A stretch of 64,000 nt of DNA, taken from JAFAHS01 sp046728175 (lineage in GTDB: Bacteria > Desulfobacterota > Binatia > Binatales > Binataceae). This document shows, piece by piece, positions 40,232 to 49,225 of the stretch. Within the stretch, counting starts at the first letter, position 1. Each line of letters starts with the position of its first letter. The stretch spans positions 6,312-70,311 of the forward strand of contig JBKPEA010000050.1 in assembly GCA_046728175.1 (NCBI GenBank). The letters are read 5' to 3'. Made by a program: the position numbers and the translations under genes. Under the pieces are notes generated by a model. That model saw nothing but the letters and a program-made list of their open reading frames with translations. It had not been told where the DNA came from and searched no databases.

Positions 40232-41038
40232 ATGAAATCGGCTGGCAACACCGGACTGGTCGATGTGGGCGCGATCTACGGCGGACCGCAGGGCGACCTG
40301 TATTCACTCCTGATGGGGCAGCAGCTTCACGCCGGCGGAATGAACGCCTCGCTCGATCTTGCCGAACGCGCAGGCATCGGCGCCGGACAGAAAGGAATCG
40401 ATCTGTGCTGCGGCACTGGCGGCGGCATGCGCGTGCTCGTGCGGTTTTGCAAGGTTGCTTCCATGGTCGGCATCGATCTTACCCCGCGCAACGTCGAGCG
40501 AGGAGAGCAACGGTGCCGCGAAGAAGGACTCGCCGATCGGGTCCGTTTCGTGGTCGCTGACGCGTGTTGCACCGGTCTGCCGGGCAGGAACGCTGATTTC
40601 GTATGGGGCGAGGACGCGTGGTGCTATGTCCCGGACAAGGCGAAGCTGGTGGCAGAAGCGGCGCGCCTGATTCGTCCAGGCGGTGTAGTCGCCTTCACCG
40701 ACTGGGTCGAAGGGCCGACCGAGCTTAGCGCCGAGGAGGCTCAGCGCGCTTTGACCCTGATGGGGTTCGTCAATGTTCTCGATATACCCCGCTACGTCCG
40801 ACTGCTGAGCGACCACGGGTGCGAGGTGCGGGTGGCGCAAGATACTGGGTATCTTCCGGAGTTCTTCGATCTGGGTTTGAAAATGATCGAGAAGCAGTTT
40901 ACCTATGACGTTCTCGCGACCGTCCAGTTTCGGATTGACGTGCTGAAGATCATCGCCGATAATTTTCGGTTCCTCGGCGGTCTCGCGCGAGCGGCCAAAC
41001 TGATCCAGGCACGCTTCGTGGGTCGCAGGGTCGCCTGA
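40232..41038 (+). CDS. SAM-dependent methyltransferase (class I)
   Basis: A 268-residue Rossmann-fold methyltransferase. GIDLCCGTGGGMRVLVR (near 55-71) is motif I, binding SAM; GIDLTPRNVERG is motif II; VWGEDAWCYVPDK is motif IV. The type resembles UbiE/sarcosine-dimethylglycine N-methyltransferases (YGGPQGDLYS start). ATG 40232 is the first start. It is the third gene of the tetR-led group. The substrate (amine, phenol or fatty-acid derivative) is not evident. Confidence 0.85.
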   Translation: MKSAGNTGLVDVGAIYGGPQGDLYSLLMGQQLHAGGMNASLDLAERAGIGAGQKGIDLCCGTGGGMRVLVRFCKVASMVGIDLTPRNVERGEQRCREEGLADRVRFVVADACCTGLPGRNADFVWGEDAWCYVPDKAKLVAEAARLIRPGGVVAFTDWVEGPTELSAEEAQRALTLMGFVNVLDIPRYVRLLSDHGCEVRVAQDTGYLPEFFDLGLKMIEKQFTYDVLATVQFRIDVLKIIADNFRFLGGLARAAKLIQARFVGRRVA

Positions 41039-41266
41039 TCCAGCCGGCCTCGGGCGATCGCAGCGACCGACGACCACCCGCTAGCCGACGTGCAAGATCC
41101 CGCGGGAGCCGACTTAGCGGGAACCGGGAATGGGTCGAACAAGTCGTGGAAGTTGTGGGCAGGCCGACTCGTCGCGGAGGGTTTGATGCGCCTGCGGACC
41201 AGGAATTTGTGGCGGCTTTCCCTTTCCGGGGTCGGAAGCAAGTCAGGTCGGGTCGCGCACAGCGCC

Positions 41267-41392
41267 CTACTTTCCTCGCTTGCGGGTTCTGCGCATGCGC
41301 CGCTGGCGGGCCTTCGCCTGGACCGGATTGCTGCGACGCTTGCGCGCCATTTTGCGATTACGCCGATTACGCTGACGTGAAGCTACTTTCAT
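41267..41392 (-). CDS. 41-residue extremely basic small protein overlapping the dac stop
   Basis: ATG 41392-41390 overlaps the dac TGA 41391-41389 as ATGA on the minus strand, the hallmark of translational coupling. GGAG lies 7 bases before the ATG. The peptide (MKVASRQRNRRNRKMARKRR, then SNPVQAKARQRRMRRTRKRG-K) has 15 Arg and 6 Lys in 41 residues and no acidic residue. Such composition is seen in tiny ribosomal proteins (bL34/bL36/Thx, AURKAIP1/COX24-like) and nucleic-acid-binding peptides. I cannot assign a family. A chance frame is possible, but coupling, site and composition argue for a real gene. Confidence 0.55.
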   Translation of the reverse strand: MKVASRQRNRRNRKMARKRRSNPVQAKARQRRMRRTRKRGK

Positions 41393-42624
41393 TGCGGCTC
41401 CGGGTTTTGAGGGGTCTGATTGTAGGCGGTTGGTTTTGCGGCATTCCATCCCGAGTCGCCGGCCTGCAAGGTGTCGCCCGGCAGGCTGATTGAAACCGGA
41501 CTCAGCGCCGTTGCTTCCGTCACTATCCCGTCCCGGTTGTGCACCACCACCAGCCCGAGCTGTTCTCCTGCCTTGATCGGACCGCCGACCGAGTTCGGTA
41601 CGCGATATTCGAGCTGGATGCCCGCGGTGTCGTCGCGCGGCAGTACGACTTTGAGCTCGCGACCGACGATCGGCTGGATAAATTGCCCGGTCTCCACCCG
41701 GACCTGCACCGGTAGCGCCTCGCCCGACTTGAGCAGCGCCACCGCCGTGTAGTTTGCGAATCCCCATTCCAGCAACCTCGCCGACTGGGCAAAGCGTTGC
41801 TGGTTGGATGCCGCGCCAAGTATCACGCTTACCAGGCGCAGGTTACCGCGTCTGGCGGTCGCGGTGAGATTGAATCCAGCCTGGAACGTGAATCCGGTCT
41901 TCAGTCCGTCGCATCCGTCGAAGCGCCCGATAAGATGATTGGTATTGTGCAGGATGCAGACTCCGCCATCGAAGTCCGCTTGCTCGAGTCCCGACCACTT
42001 CAGGAGATCCGTTCCGTTGATAATCGCGCGCGCCAGCGTGGCCAGGTCGCGCGCCGAGGTCTGATCGACGTCGCGGGTGGGCCGCGGCGGTAACCCGTCG
42101 ACGGTGTTGTACGCGGTGCTGGTCATCCCGAGACTTCGCGCACGCGCATTCATCATCCGCACCGTCGCTTCCACCGAGCCCCCGATCTTTTCCGCGATCG
42201 CGACCGCGGCATCGTTAGCCGACTTGATCAGCGCCGCCTTTATCAGTTCCTCGAATGGGTAGACCTGTCCCTCGATCAGGCCGACCCGCGATCCCCCCGT
42301 ATGCGCGGCGCGTTCCGAGACTCGCACCGGGTCGTTCGGTCTGACGTTGCCAGCCTTAAGCTGATCTTCCGCGATCAGCAGCAACATCATCTTGGCCATC
42401 GATGCCGGGGGCCACGACATGTCGGCATTAGACTCGTAGAGAACTTTGCCGCTGTCGGCATCCTCGACCAGTGCGCCTTTAAACGGCTCGACTTCGGTCT
42501 TCACACGCTTGGCGGACGCGTGCCCGTGTCTGCCGTGCCGTACCGCGGCGCCCGCCGGGCCTGCCAGCAGCCCGAGTACCGCCCCCCCGGTCAATATCGC
42601 TGCGATCTTATGCGATGCTCTCAT
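41389..42624 (-). CDS. D-alanyl-D-alanine carboxypeptidase (DacC/PBP5-6 family)
   Basis: A 411-residue exported low-molecular-weight penicillin-binding protein. A signal peptide (AAILTGGAVLGLLAGPAGA) is followed by the S11 active site: SxxK in PPASMAKMML, SxN in LIKSANDAAV and KTG in DGLKTGFTFQ. The C-terminal PBP5 beta domain is present. It trims the terminal D-Ala from pentapeptides in peptidoglycan. ATG 42624 is chosen, with a G-rich site upstream; 42651 is an alternative. It is followed by a coupled small basic ORF and preceded by a TPR gene 60 bases away. A C-terminal membrane-anchoring amphipathic helix is not obvious. Confidence 0.92.
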   Translation of the reverse strand: MRASHKIAAILTGGAVLGLLAGPAGAAVRHGRHGHASAKRVKTEVEPFKGALVEDADSGKVLYESNADMSWPPASMAKMMLLLIAEDQLKAGNVRPNDPVRVSERAAHTGGSRVGLIEGQVYPFEELIKAALIKSANDAAVAIAEKIGGSVEATVRMMNARARSLGMTSTAYNTVDGLPPRPTRDVDQTSARDLATLARAIINGTDLLKWSGLEQADFDGGVCILHNTNHLIGRFDGCDGLKTGFTFQAGFNLTATARRGNLRLVSVILGAASNQQRFAQSARLLEWGFANYTAVALLKSGEALPVQVRVETGQFIQPIVGRELKVVLPRDDTAGIQLEYRVPNSVGGPIKAGEQLGLVVVHNRDGIVTEATALSPVSISLPGDTLQAGDSGWNAAKPTAYNQTPQNPEPQ

Positions 42625-42684
42625 CCACCCCCCCCGATTCCATCCACCCATTGTGCAGATGCGTGCGGTTTTTCCCCCAAGGCA

Positions 42685-43389
42685 CTACGGCTTGCGCGCG
42701 AAGCCGCTCTGCCCCGAGAGGCCCTCCAGGCCAGTCCGTTCGACGCGTTGCAAGATATTCAAATTCGCGCGCGCCGGGGCATAGTCGGGGTTCGCCGCCA
42801 CCAACTCCGTCCACTCGTCGTGCGCGCGTAGGTACTTGCCTTCTTCGGCGTAGATCGCGCCCAAGGTGTTGTGCGCCTCTACCTGGGTAGGATCAATCTG
42901 CAGCGAAAGCAGCATCTGCTGCTCGGCCTGATCGAGCATGCCGCGGCGCTCGAACGCAAGCGCGAGATTAAAATGCGGCTCCGCATGGTCCGGTCCCAGG
43001 AGCGCCGAAAGCCGCAATACCTCGGTGGCATCCTGAAGCTGCCCATTCTCCAGATAGAGGAGGCCGAGATTGAGAAACAGTTGCCAGTCATCAAGCCCCA
43101 GGCTCACCGCTTTCTGGTACTCGGCGAGTTCGCGCTGATGCTGTCCCATCAGGCCGTATGCGAACCCGAGATGATAATGTGCCAGTGCATTGTTTGGATT
43201 GCTGTCGATCACCTCGCGATGGCGCTGAATCGCTTCAGGGTAGTTCTCCATCCCCAGGTAGTAGTCGGCCACTGCGTCACAAACTTGATCATCGGGAGAG
43301 GAACTCCCGCCGGCGGCCGACGCGAAACCGAGCGACTGGAGGACCAGCACTATCAGGACGCAGAGCCCCGCGCGGTAAAGAATTGACAC
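42685..43389 (-). CDS. Exported TPR-repeat protein
   Basis: A 234-residue protein with an N-terminal signal sequence (AGLCVLIVLVLQSLGFASA) and about five tetratricopeptide repeats (AHYHLGFAYGLMGQHQREL; FLNLGLLYLENGQLQDATEV; HFNLALAFERRGMLDQAEQQ; HNTLGAIYAEEGKYLRAHDE). TPRs make a helical scaffold for protein-protein contact in the periplasm or outer membrane (PilW/NlpI-like). It is upstream of the carboxypeptidase gene by 60 bases, suggesting a peptidoglycan-linked role, which is inference. Confidence 0.85.
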   Translation of the reverse strand: MSILYRAGLCVLIVLVLQSLGFASAAGGSSSPDDQVCDAVADYYLGMENYPEAIQRHREVIDSNPNNALAHYHLGFAYGLMGQHQRELAEYQKAVSLGLDDWQLFLNLGLLYLENGQLQDATEVLRLSALLGPDHAEPHFNLALAFERRGMLDQAEQQMLLSLQIDPTQVEAHNTLGAIYAEEGKYLRAHDEWTELVAANPDYAPARANLNILQRVERTGLEGLSGQSGFARKP

Positions 43390-43590
43390 TTAGATGCTCA
43401 CTTTCACGCCTTTGCGAGAAAGCAGAGCGATGGTAGCAGGAAAATTGCGGCAAGAAAAAGCAGTAAGCCCCACGCCGCCTTAGGTATGGCGAGGCGACAC
43501 TTCGCGGCACCCTCGGGTCATGTATGCGCGGCCGACCGCAGGGAAGGACAGCGGCTGCCCTTCCACCCCTGTTCCGTCGCGACGCTGATC

Positions 43591-43833
43591 TTAGTGGGCG
43601 GTAGAGTCTGACGGGGCGGCAGATGGCTCCGCGCCGCTGCCGCTCGACTCACCGGATTCTTCGCCCTTCTTCTTGTGGTGATGATGCTTGTGGGCAGGCT
43701 TTTCCGATGCGGCAGGGCTTGCCTCGGGGGCCGGGCTGGCTTCGGGTGAGCTGGCGCCGCTCTGCGCAAAGGCCGGGACGGCAATCGCACTAGCGAAGAT
43801 AGCGGCGGTGAGAATGGAGAGGGCGCGCTTCAT
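43591..43833 (-). CDS. Small exported His/Lys- and Ala/Pro/Ser-rich protein
   Basis: An 80-residue protein: signal peptide at 1-23 (IFASAIAVPAFA|Q), then a low-complexity Ser/Pro/Glu/Ala stretch (SSPEASPAPEASPAASEKPA), then HKHHHHKKK, then an acidic Ser/Gly tail. The His/Lys cluster could bind metal, but nothing proves it. The frame is clean with a good signal peptide, so it is probably real. It resembles in composition the small lipoprotein at 56985-57161. The function is unknown. Confidence 0.65.
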   Translation of the reverse strand: MKRALSILTAAIFASAIAVPAFAQSGASSPEASPAPEASPAASEKPAHKHHHHKKKGEESGESSGSGAEPSAAPSDSTAH

Positions 43834-44035
43834 ATCAGTTGGTCTCCTTGCTTTTTGAGCGGTCCGTCATTGGCCGCCTCGACATCCGGTGGGTATAGCT
43901 ATTGCCGTGCCACCTCTGCAACATCGAGTTTTTCCGGCATTTACGCAGGATTTTGTACTCCCGCGAGCCAAACTGACGGAATCCGTCCAGATACTGGCCG
44001 TTTTGCGCTATTGTGACAGGCGCCCCGCGTGCGCT

Positions 44036-44758
44036 TCAATCTTTTTTCGCTTCCCGGCGCAAATCGCCATAGAGCGTAAACAATTCCTTAAAGGCGCGCG
44101 CGACCACCTTGATATTTGCGCCCGATTGCTCGCCCGCCAGTCGCGGCAGGTGGGTTACCTCGACCTCACGGACCGTGGCGCCCAATCCGACCAGCCTCAT
44201 CATCAGTTCGGTGGAAATCATCGCGCCTCGCGCGCGCAGCTGGATCCGGTCCAGGAACTCGCGCTTGAAAAGCTTGAACCCGCAATCGATGTCGTGGATG
44301 CCGACGCCCAACAGCATGCGCACCAGCAGCGTCCATGCCTCGCCATTGAGTTTACGAATCAGGCTATCGGCGCGATGGATCCGGCGCCCGACCACCACGT
44401 CGTATTCCGGGACGAAGGCGACCAGTTTACCGAGCTCGTTTGGATCAAACTGGCCATCTCCGTCGGACAGCACCACGTAGGGCAGCTTGGCCGCACGAAT
44501 CCCCGAGCTCACCGCATCGCCATAGCCGCGATTGACCCGGTGATGAACCACTCGCACGTGGCTGTCCTCCGCCGCCAGACGCTCCGCAATCTCGCCGGTT
44601 CGGTCGCCGCTGCCATCGTTGACGACGATGACCTCGTACGCCTGGGCAAACCGGGGCAGCGCGGCAAGGTAACCGCGTACCACGCGCTCGACGTTGGCTT
44701 CTTCGTTATGCGACGGCAGAAAGACGCTCAGCCCTGGAACAGGTACCGGGTTGTTCAC
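44036..44758 (-). CDS. Glycosyltransferase family 2 (DPM1/dolichol-phosphate-mannose-synthase-like)
   Basis: About 240 residues from GTG 44758 (the longer frame to 45076 overlaps the flavin-reductase gene in another frame and is rejected). The GT-A fold is clear: LSVFLPSHNEEANVERVVRG, then EVIVVNDGSGDRTG, VNRGYGDAVSSGIRAAK and the metal-binding DGDGQFDP. This type transfers sugar from GDP-mannose or UDP-sugars to polyprenyl phosphate or lipid. No C-terminal membrane helix pair is seen. It lies 40 bases downstream of a flavin reductase gene. Confidence 0.85.
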   Translation of the reverse strand: MNNPVPVPGLSVFLPSHNEEANVERVVRGYLAALPRFAQAYEVIVVNDGSGDRTGEIAERLAAEDSHVRVVHHRVNRGYGDAVSSGIRAAKLPYVVLSDGDGQFDPNELGKLVAFVPEYDVVVGRRIHRADSLIRKLNGEAWTLLVRMLLGVGIHDIDCGFKLFKREFLDRIQLRARGAMISTELMMRLVGLGATVREVEVTHLPRLAGEQSGANIKVVARAFKELFTLYGDLRREAKKD

Positions 44759-44798
44759 GGGGGACCAGGTCGCATGGAGAATTCCGATTGGCGCCCGC

Positions 44799-45275
44799 TC
44801 AGTCGCCGAGCGCCCGATATCCGCCTCGGAAAAAGAGCAGCGGCCTCGCGTCGCGCGTTTCCGCCTGATCGATCTCGCCAAGGTAGATCGTGTGGTCTCC
44901 ACCCTCGTATGTGGAAACCACCCGGCACTCGATGTAGCCGATGGTGCCGTGGAGAATCGGCGCCCCATTGGCGCCGAGGCGATAGCTGATGTCGACGAAC
45001 TTGTTGCCACCGCTGACCGCGAATTTTCGTGATACGTCTTCCTGGTCGTCAGCGAGAATATTGACCGTGAACACACGGGTCTCTTCGAAGCACGGGTAGC
45101 TTTCCGCTTTCTTGTCTACGCAGACCAGCACCAGAGGCGGCGTCAGCGAGACCGAGGTGAACGCGTTGGCAGTGAGGCCGTGCAGCTCGCCCGAGCTTCG
45201 CAGGCTGGTTATGACGGTAACGCCAGTAGCGAAATGGCCCATCACGCGGCGCAATTCGTTTTTGTCAATTGGCAT
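44799..45275 (-). CDS. Flavin reductase-like domain protein (first copy)
   Basis: A 158-residue FMN-binding split-barrel protein of the flavin reductase (FRP/HpaC-like) family: MGHFATGVTVITSLRSSGEL, GLTANAFTSVSLTPPLVLVC and GDHTIYLGEI are the family pattern. Such proteins supply FMNH2 or FADH2 to two-component monooxygenases or act as flavoprotein reductases. It could serve the HpaB-family protein at 8688, although the genes are 35 kb apart. A second member lies 118 bases upstream. ATG 45275 is the first start. Confidence 0.86.
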   Translation of the reverse strand: MPIDKNELRRVMGHFATGVTVITSLRSSGELHGLTANAFTSVSLTPPLVLVCVDKKAESYPCFEETRVFTVNILADDQEDVSRKFAVSGGNKFVDISYRLGANGAPILHGTIGYIECRVVSTYEGGDHTIYLGEIDQAETRDARPLLFFRGGYRALGD

Positions 45276-45393
45276 CGAAAAAATCTCCGCGCGGATGCTA
45301 GCAAAGCGTTTTGTCGCCGGTCAATTTGGTCTCCCGGGGATAACGACGAGACGCGATCGCGGTTGACTCAGGTTCACGCGTAGAGCCCCTGTC

Positions 45394-45906
45394 TCACCAA
45401 CCCGCCCGATCTCTCTGAACCACGTTCTTTCCCCCCACATATACATAGTCCAGGTCCAGCGATGTCAGCGGGCGCTCGCCGCTGCCGATTCGCACGCCCA
45501 CCGGTTCGGCGATGAATAGCGTGTGGTCCCCCGCGATCTTCTCGTCGACGACCCGGGCCTCGATCGAGACCATGGCGAGTTTGAGCCACGGCATCTTGAG
45601 TTTGGGAGATCGCTCGCATTCTAACGCATCAAGGTTGTCGGCCCGTTTCGCTCGGCTCGAGTAGAAGTAGTCCTCCAATCGCCTGCCACCCATACCCACC
45701 ACGTTGAGTCCAAACGCCTTCGCCCGGGTGACCATCGCGTTGCTGAAATGCCCACGATCGATCGCGGCCATCAGCAGTGGCGGCTCGCCGGAAACCTGGG
45801 TAACCCATGAGGACGACATCCCATGGCGGCGCGCGCCATCATCGACGGTCAGGACGTAGATTCCGCTCGTTAATGCCGCCATTGCACGAGCAATTTCGCT
45901 CTCCAT
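45394..45906 (-). CDS. Flavin reductase-like domain protein (second copy)
   Basis: A 170-residue FMN-binding split-barrel relative of the neighbouring gene but clearly diverged: ALTSGIYVLTVDDGARRHGM, SSSWVTQVSGEPPLLMAAI and KIAGDHTLFIAEPVGVRI. It may be a coenzyme F420/FMN-dependent or flavin-reductase enzyme. The two copies probably arose by an old duplication and are separated by 118 bases of spacer, so they may have separate promoters. Confidence 0.82.
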   Translation of the reverse strand: MESEIARAMAALTSGIYVLTVDDGARRHGMSSSWVTQVSGEPPLLMAAIDRGHFSNAMVTRAKAFGLNVVGMGGRRLEDYFYSSRAKRADNLDALECERSPKLKMPWLKLAMVSIEARVVDEKIAGDHTLFIAEPVGVRIGSGERPLTSLDLDYVYVGGKNVVQRDRAGW

Positions 45907-46038
45907 CGACTCATATCCTCTTGCGCGCGACTATCGCGGGGCCCTGTGCTTTAATGCCGCGGTAGTCGATTCTTAGGGCTACATAATTGACGCGGACCGT
46001 CAGGGTTTTCAAAATAGGGAAGTGGAACATCTATCTCG

Positions 46039-46830
46039 ATGATTGCAAGGTTCGCGCGTGCCGCCGCCTGCGCGGCAGCAATTTTGACCTTCCTCGCAGT
46101 GGTCACTTTCGCGGCCGGCCCGGCTCCCGTCCCTACCCCGGCACTTGTGTATAGCCCGGTCCCTGCGCCGACGCCGACCGTCGATCCATACTGGGTACCA
46201 GCTCCCGGCACCGCCGCCTACGATCCCAACGCTTCAACCCCTGTGCCGTCGGCGGTCGCGCAGACGTGGGCTACCAGCGCCGCGTCGCTCGATGGCCACA
46301 AGGTCGATCGCAACCGGCACCAGGTAACGCCCGGGGAGCGAGCCTACGAGCTTACCCACGACCTATCCTATTTACATCCGCTCAGTTGGAACGTCACCGC
46401 CTGGAAATCACGTCACCAACTGACCGTCTACTACAAGGGACACGAATACCGGACCTATCACGCGGTGTTCGGCCGCAACCGCCTAAACGGAACCAAGTTG
46501 TGGGAAGGCGACGGACGCACGCCCGAGGGCGTGTACACGATAATCGAGAAACACCCCAGCCTGCGCTGGCAGTGGTTCCTCGGTTTGAACTACCCAAACG
46601 ACGTTGACGAGTATCGTTACAAGCAGCTACGTGACGCGCAGGAAATTCCAGAGGAAGGTGGCCGCGACGTGGGCGAGGGGGGGCATATCGGAATTCACGG
46701 CACCGACGATCCGATTCTCAACTCGGGAAATATTGATTGGACGACGGGCTGTATTTCGGTCAACAATTTAGACATCGATGAACTCAGTCGCATCCTGCCG
46801 GTGGGAACCCTCGTTATCATCAATCCGTAG
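46039..46830 (+). CDS. L,D-transpeptidase (YkuD family), exported
   Basis: A 263-residue exported enzyme: signal peptide (AAACAAAILTFLAVVTFAAG), a Pro/Thr/Val-rich linker at about 30-90, then the YkuD catalytic domain. The active site reads GIHGTDDP then TTGCISVNN, with the nucleophilic Cys. L,D-transpeptidases make 3-3 crosslinks in peptidoglycan or attach lipoproteins to it. ATG 46039 is the first start. No peptidoglycan-binding domain (LysM or SPOR) is present. Confidence 0.88.
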   Translation: MIARFARAAACAAAILTFLAVVTFAAGPAPVPTPALVYSPVPAPTPTVDPYWVPAPGTAAYDPNASTPVPSAVAQTWATSAASLDGHKVDRNRHQVTPGERAYELTHDLSYLHPLSWNVTAWKSRHQLTVYYKGHEYRTYHAVFGRNRLNGTKLWEGDGRTPEGVYTIIEKHPSLRWQWFLGLNYPNDVDEYRYKQLRDAQEIPEEGGRDVGEGGHIGIHGTDDPILNSGNIDWTTGCISVNNLDIDELSRILPVGTLVIINP

Positions 46831-46916
46831 CGGGATGCGCCAGAGTCAATGCTCCGCCCGGATTGACGCGGCGGCGCGATAGTCCAACGCGGTCCTGCCG
46901 CGCGGGAGGCCGTTAC

Positions 46917-48050
46917 TTGGATTCCACTCAGGGCGTATACCGGTTCACTCGCCTGGAAAGTGTCATTTTTGGCGCCGGACGCATCGCCGCACTTGGCGCC
47001 GAACTGCAGCGCCGCCACTTGAGCCGGGCTCTGGTGGTGACGGGCACCTCGCTCGGACGATCAAAACTGCTCGATGCCGTCAAACGAGCCGCCGGAGCCG
47101 CCCTGGGGGGAGTGTTCACCGGCGCCGCGCAACACGTCCCCTCTCGCACCGTGGATGCACTGGTCGACGAAGCGCGCCGCCTGGGCACCGACTCCTTGGT
47201 AAGTTTCGGCGGCGGCAGTCCCATCGACACCGCCAAGGTGGCGGCGATGCGGCTGCTTGGCGACCAGCCAGCGGATGCGGAGATGCCGCACATCGCGGTG
47301 CCTACCACCTTGTCCGCCGGCGAATTCACTCCCTTCGGGGGAGTTACCGACGAGGCCAAACGCCAGAAGGGCGGGGTCGGAGATCAGCGCCTCCAGCCGA
47401 AGGTCGTGATTCTAGATCCGGAGCTGACACGCGAGACTCCCGCGTGGCTGTGGGCCTCGACCGGAATGCGCGCGCTCGACCACGCGGTTGAATGTGCGTA
47501 TTCAGCCCGCCATCAGCCGCTGACGGACCTGACCGCGGCGCGCGCGATTGCCCTGCTGGTGAAACATCTCCGGCCTTCGCTGGCGACTGCTGGATCCGAA
47601 GAGCTCGAGCATCGCGTGCAATGTCAGCTTGCGGCATGGTTCTCGATTTTCGGCGCCATGAACACCGGTCTGGGTGTCTCTCACGCATTGGGCCACCAGA
47701 TCGGTCCGTACTGGAATGTCCCCCACGGCATCACCTCGTGCATCACGCTGCCACACGTGATGCGGTTTATGGCCAAAGTCGGGCCGGAACGGTTCGCGCC
47801 TATCGCGGAGGGCTTCGGAATTCGTTTTGAGGCCGGCAGCGCAAAGCGGTCGGCGCTCGAATGTGCCGACCGCGCCGCGGAATTCATCGCCCAGTTCGAA
47901 GTTCCCACACGACTGCGCGATGTCGGTGCGCCCTACGAACAACTGAACCGCATCGCGGGAGCGGTGCTCGCCGAACTGGATCGCTCAAATGTCGTGGGGC
48001 GACCAATAACTTCGGAGGAACTGCATAGCTTGCTCGAAGCGGCGTTCTGA
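46917..48050 (+). CDS. Iron-containing alcohol dehydrogenase (maleylacetate-reductase-like)
   Basis: About 377 residues from TTG 46917, which has GGGAGG 7 bases upstream; the frame extends back to TTG 46863. The protein has the two-domain fold of group III alcohol dehydrogenases, with FGGGSPIDTAKVAA (dinucleotide site), VPTTLSAGEFTPFG, GMRALDHAVECAYS and the metal-site GVSHALGHQIGPYWNVPHG with His ligands. Relatives are maleylacetate reductases and 1,3-propanediol dehydrogenases; the aromatic-breakdown context hints at the former but does not prove it. A lipoprotein gene follows at 29 bases. Confidence 0.87.
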   Translation: MDSTQGVYRFTRLESVIFGAGRIAALGAELQRRHLSRALVVTGTSLGRSKLLDAVKRAAGAALGGVFTGAAQHVPSRTVDALVDEARRLGTDSLVSFGGGSPIDTAKVAAMRLLGDQPADAEMPHIAVPTTLSAGEFTPFGGVTDEAKRQKGGVGDQRLQPKVVILDPELTRETPAWLWASTGMRALDHAVECAYSARHQPLTDLTAARAIALLVKHLRPSLATAGSEELEHRVQCQLAAWFSIFGAMNTGLGVSHALGHQIGPYWNVPHGITSCITLPHVMRFMAKVGPERFAPIAEGFGIRFEAGSAKRSALECADRAAEFIAQFEVPTRLRDVGAPYEQLNRIAGAVLAELDRSNVVGRPITSEELHSLLEAAF

Positions 48051-48079
48051 GGGGGCCATCACGCCGCGCTGGAGGACTT

Positions 48080-48703
48080 ATGCGCGCTCCGATGCTTCTC
48101 CAATTTGCCACACTGGCCGCGGTTCTGATCACCGGGTGCGGCGAGCAACCGAGCTCAGACTCCACTTTGCCACCCGAAGCTCCGCCGACCACCTACCGCG
48201 TTACGGTCCATGAGGTATACGGCTCGAGCGACCCGGTCGCGGTGATGACATTCGAGCGCGACGCCAGCGGCAATCCGACCCGTGGATCTATCGTAGGAAA
48301 GATTCACGGCTGGCCCTTCCCTCACCTGGACAAAGGTGGCGATACCGGTGAGGGTCTGTTCACTTATCGAACCGATTTTACCGTCTCGAGGTCCGCTAAA
48401 GACCGGTTGCCCGAAGCGGCGGACGGCAGCCGCACGGTCTATTTCCATCCGAATCGCCTGCCGATGTCGCTGGAGCAGACCGCGGCGCTCGCTTCTGGGG
48501 AGCCCATCATCCGTGACTCGGTCAAACTGCTGTTTTCCTTTCAGTCCCGGGACCGAGCGGAGGTCGCTACCACGGCAAGCCAGATCTGGACCCATTCCTT
48601 CTCATGGCAAGGCGTGACCATCCAACCGCCAGGCGAGCCGCCCGCGACCCAGACGGCCACCGCGACCTACTCAGCTCAATACGATGGCTATGTGTTCCGC
48701 TGA
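48080..48703 (+). CDS. Predicted lipoprotein of unknown function
   Basis: A 207-residue protein. The signal peptide ends in a lipobox (LAAVLITGCGEQ), so Cys20 is probably lipidated. The rest is beta-rich without a recognised domain (TYRVTVHEVYGSSDPVAVMT, FHPNRLPMSLEQTAALASGE). It follows the alcohol dehydrogenase by 29 bases. It may be membrane-anchored on the periplasmic side. The function is unknown. Confidence 0.7.
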   Translation: MRAPMLLQFATLAAVLITGCGEQPSSDSTLPPEAPPTTYRVTVHEVYGSSDPVAVMTFERDASGNPTRGSIVGKIHGWPFPHLDKGGDTGEGLFTYRTDFTVSRSAKDRLPEAADGSRTVYFHPNRLPMSLEQTAALASGEPIIRDSVKLLFSFQSRDRAEVATTASQIWTHSFSWQGVTIQPPGEPPATQTATATYSAQYDGYVFR

Positions 48704-48731
48704 TCTGCGACAAAGTCGGTTTCGCGGAATC

Positions 48732-49061
48732 CTACGGGCCGAGCGGGCCGGCACCCGTCACGCTGTTAGGAGTCTGCGTACTTTCACCCCAGGTTTCGAT
48801 GGGCGAGAGGGGAGAATTTTCAGGCGTACCGGGTCCCTCGACCGTCACAGTGCCTCCTTCGGGAATCGGTACCGTGACTATGGATCCGTCGCCACCCGGA
48901 TCGATGTCCGGGAAGGGCACCGCGGGCTCTAGCTGAGCGGGTGCGACGGTGCTCGCCTCGTAGCTCGTGTCAGGCACTCCCGCAACCGCCTCCTGGGCCA
49001 GCGCTGGTAGCGGTCCTGACACCAGCAGAAGAATGGTTGCGGCCGCGGTGAGCGTCTTCAT
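48732..49061 (-). CDS. Small exported Pro/Thr/Gly-rich hypothetical protein
   Basis: About 109 residues from ATG 49061 (an earlier ATG at 49097 would add 12). A signal peptide (ATILLLVSGPLPALA|Q) is followed by a low-complexity Pro/Gly/Thr/Val/Glu segment (PDIDPGGDGSIVTVPIPEGG). It is convergent with the lipoprotein gene. No family is recognised. Confidence 0.55.
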   Translation of the reverse strand: MKTLTAAATILLLVSGPLPALAQEAVAGVPDTSYEASTVAPAQLEPAVPFPDIDPGGDGSIVTVPIPEGGTVTVEGPGTPENSPLSPIETWGESTQTPNSVTGAGPLGP

Positions 49062-49225
49062 CGAGGTCAGCTTTGCACGTGCTCCCGCGGTTGTCATCTC
49101 GGTAACGATGAACCGGCGTTAAGGTGACGAGGAGCGCTTGGTTTGACGCCCCGGACAGGTAGGTTCGCGTGGCGGCCTCCAAACGCGCTAGTTATTGCTC
49201 AGCAACCTGAGAAGGAGATCGGAAA

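Noticed and set aside
44759..45076. N-terminal extension of the glycosyltransferase
   Set aside because: It lies in another frame of the flavin reductase gene and has shadow-type composition; GTG 44758 fits the GT2 domain start.
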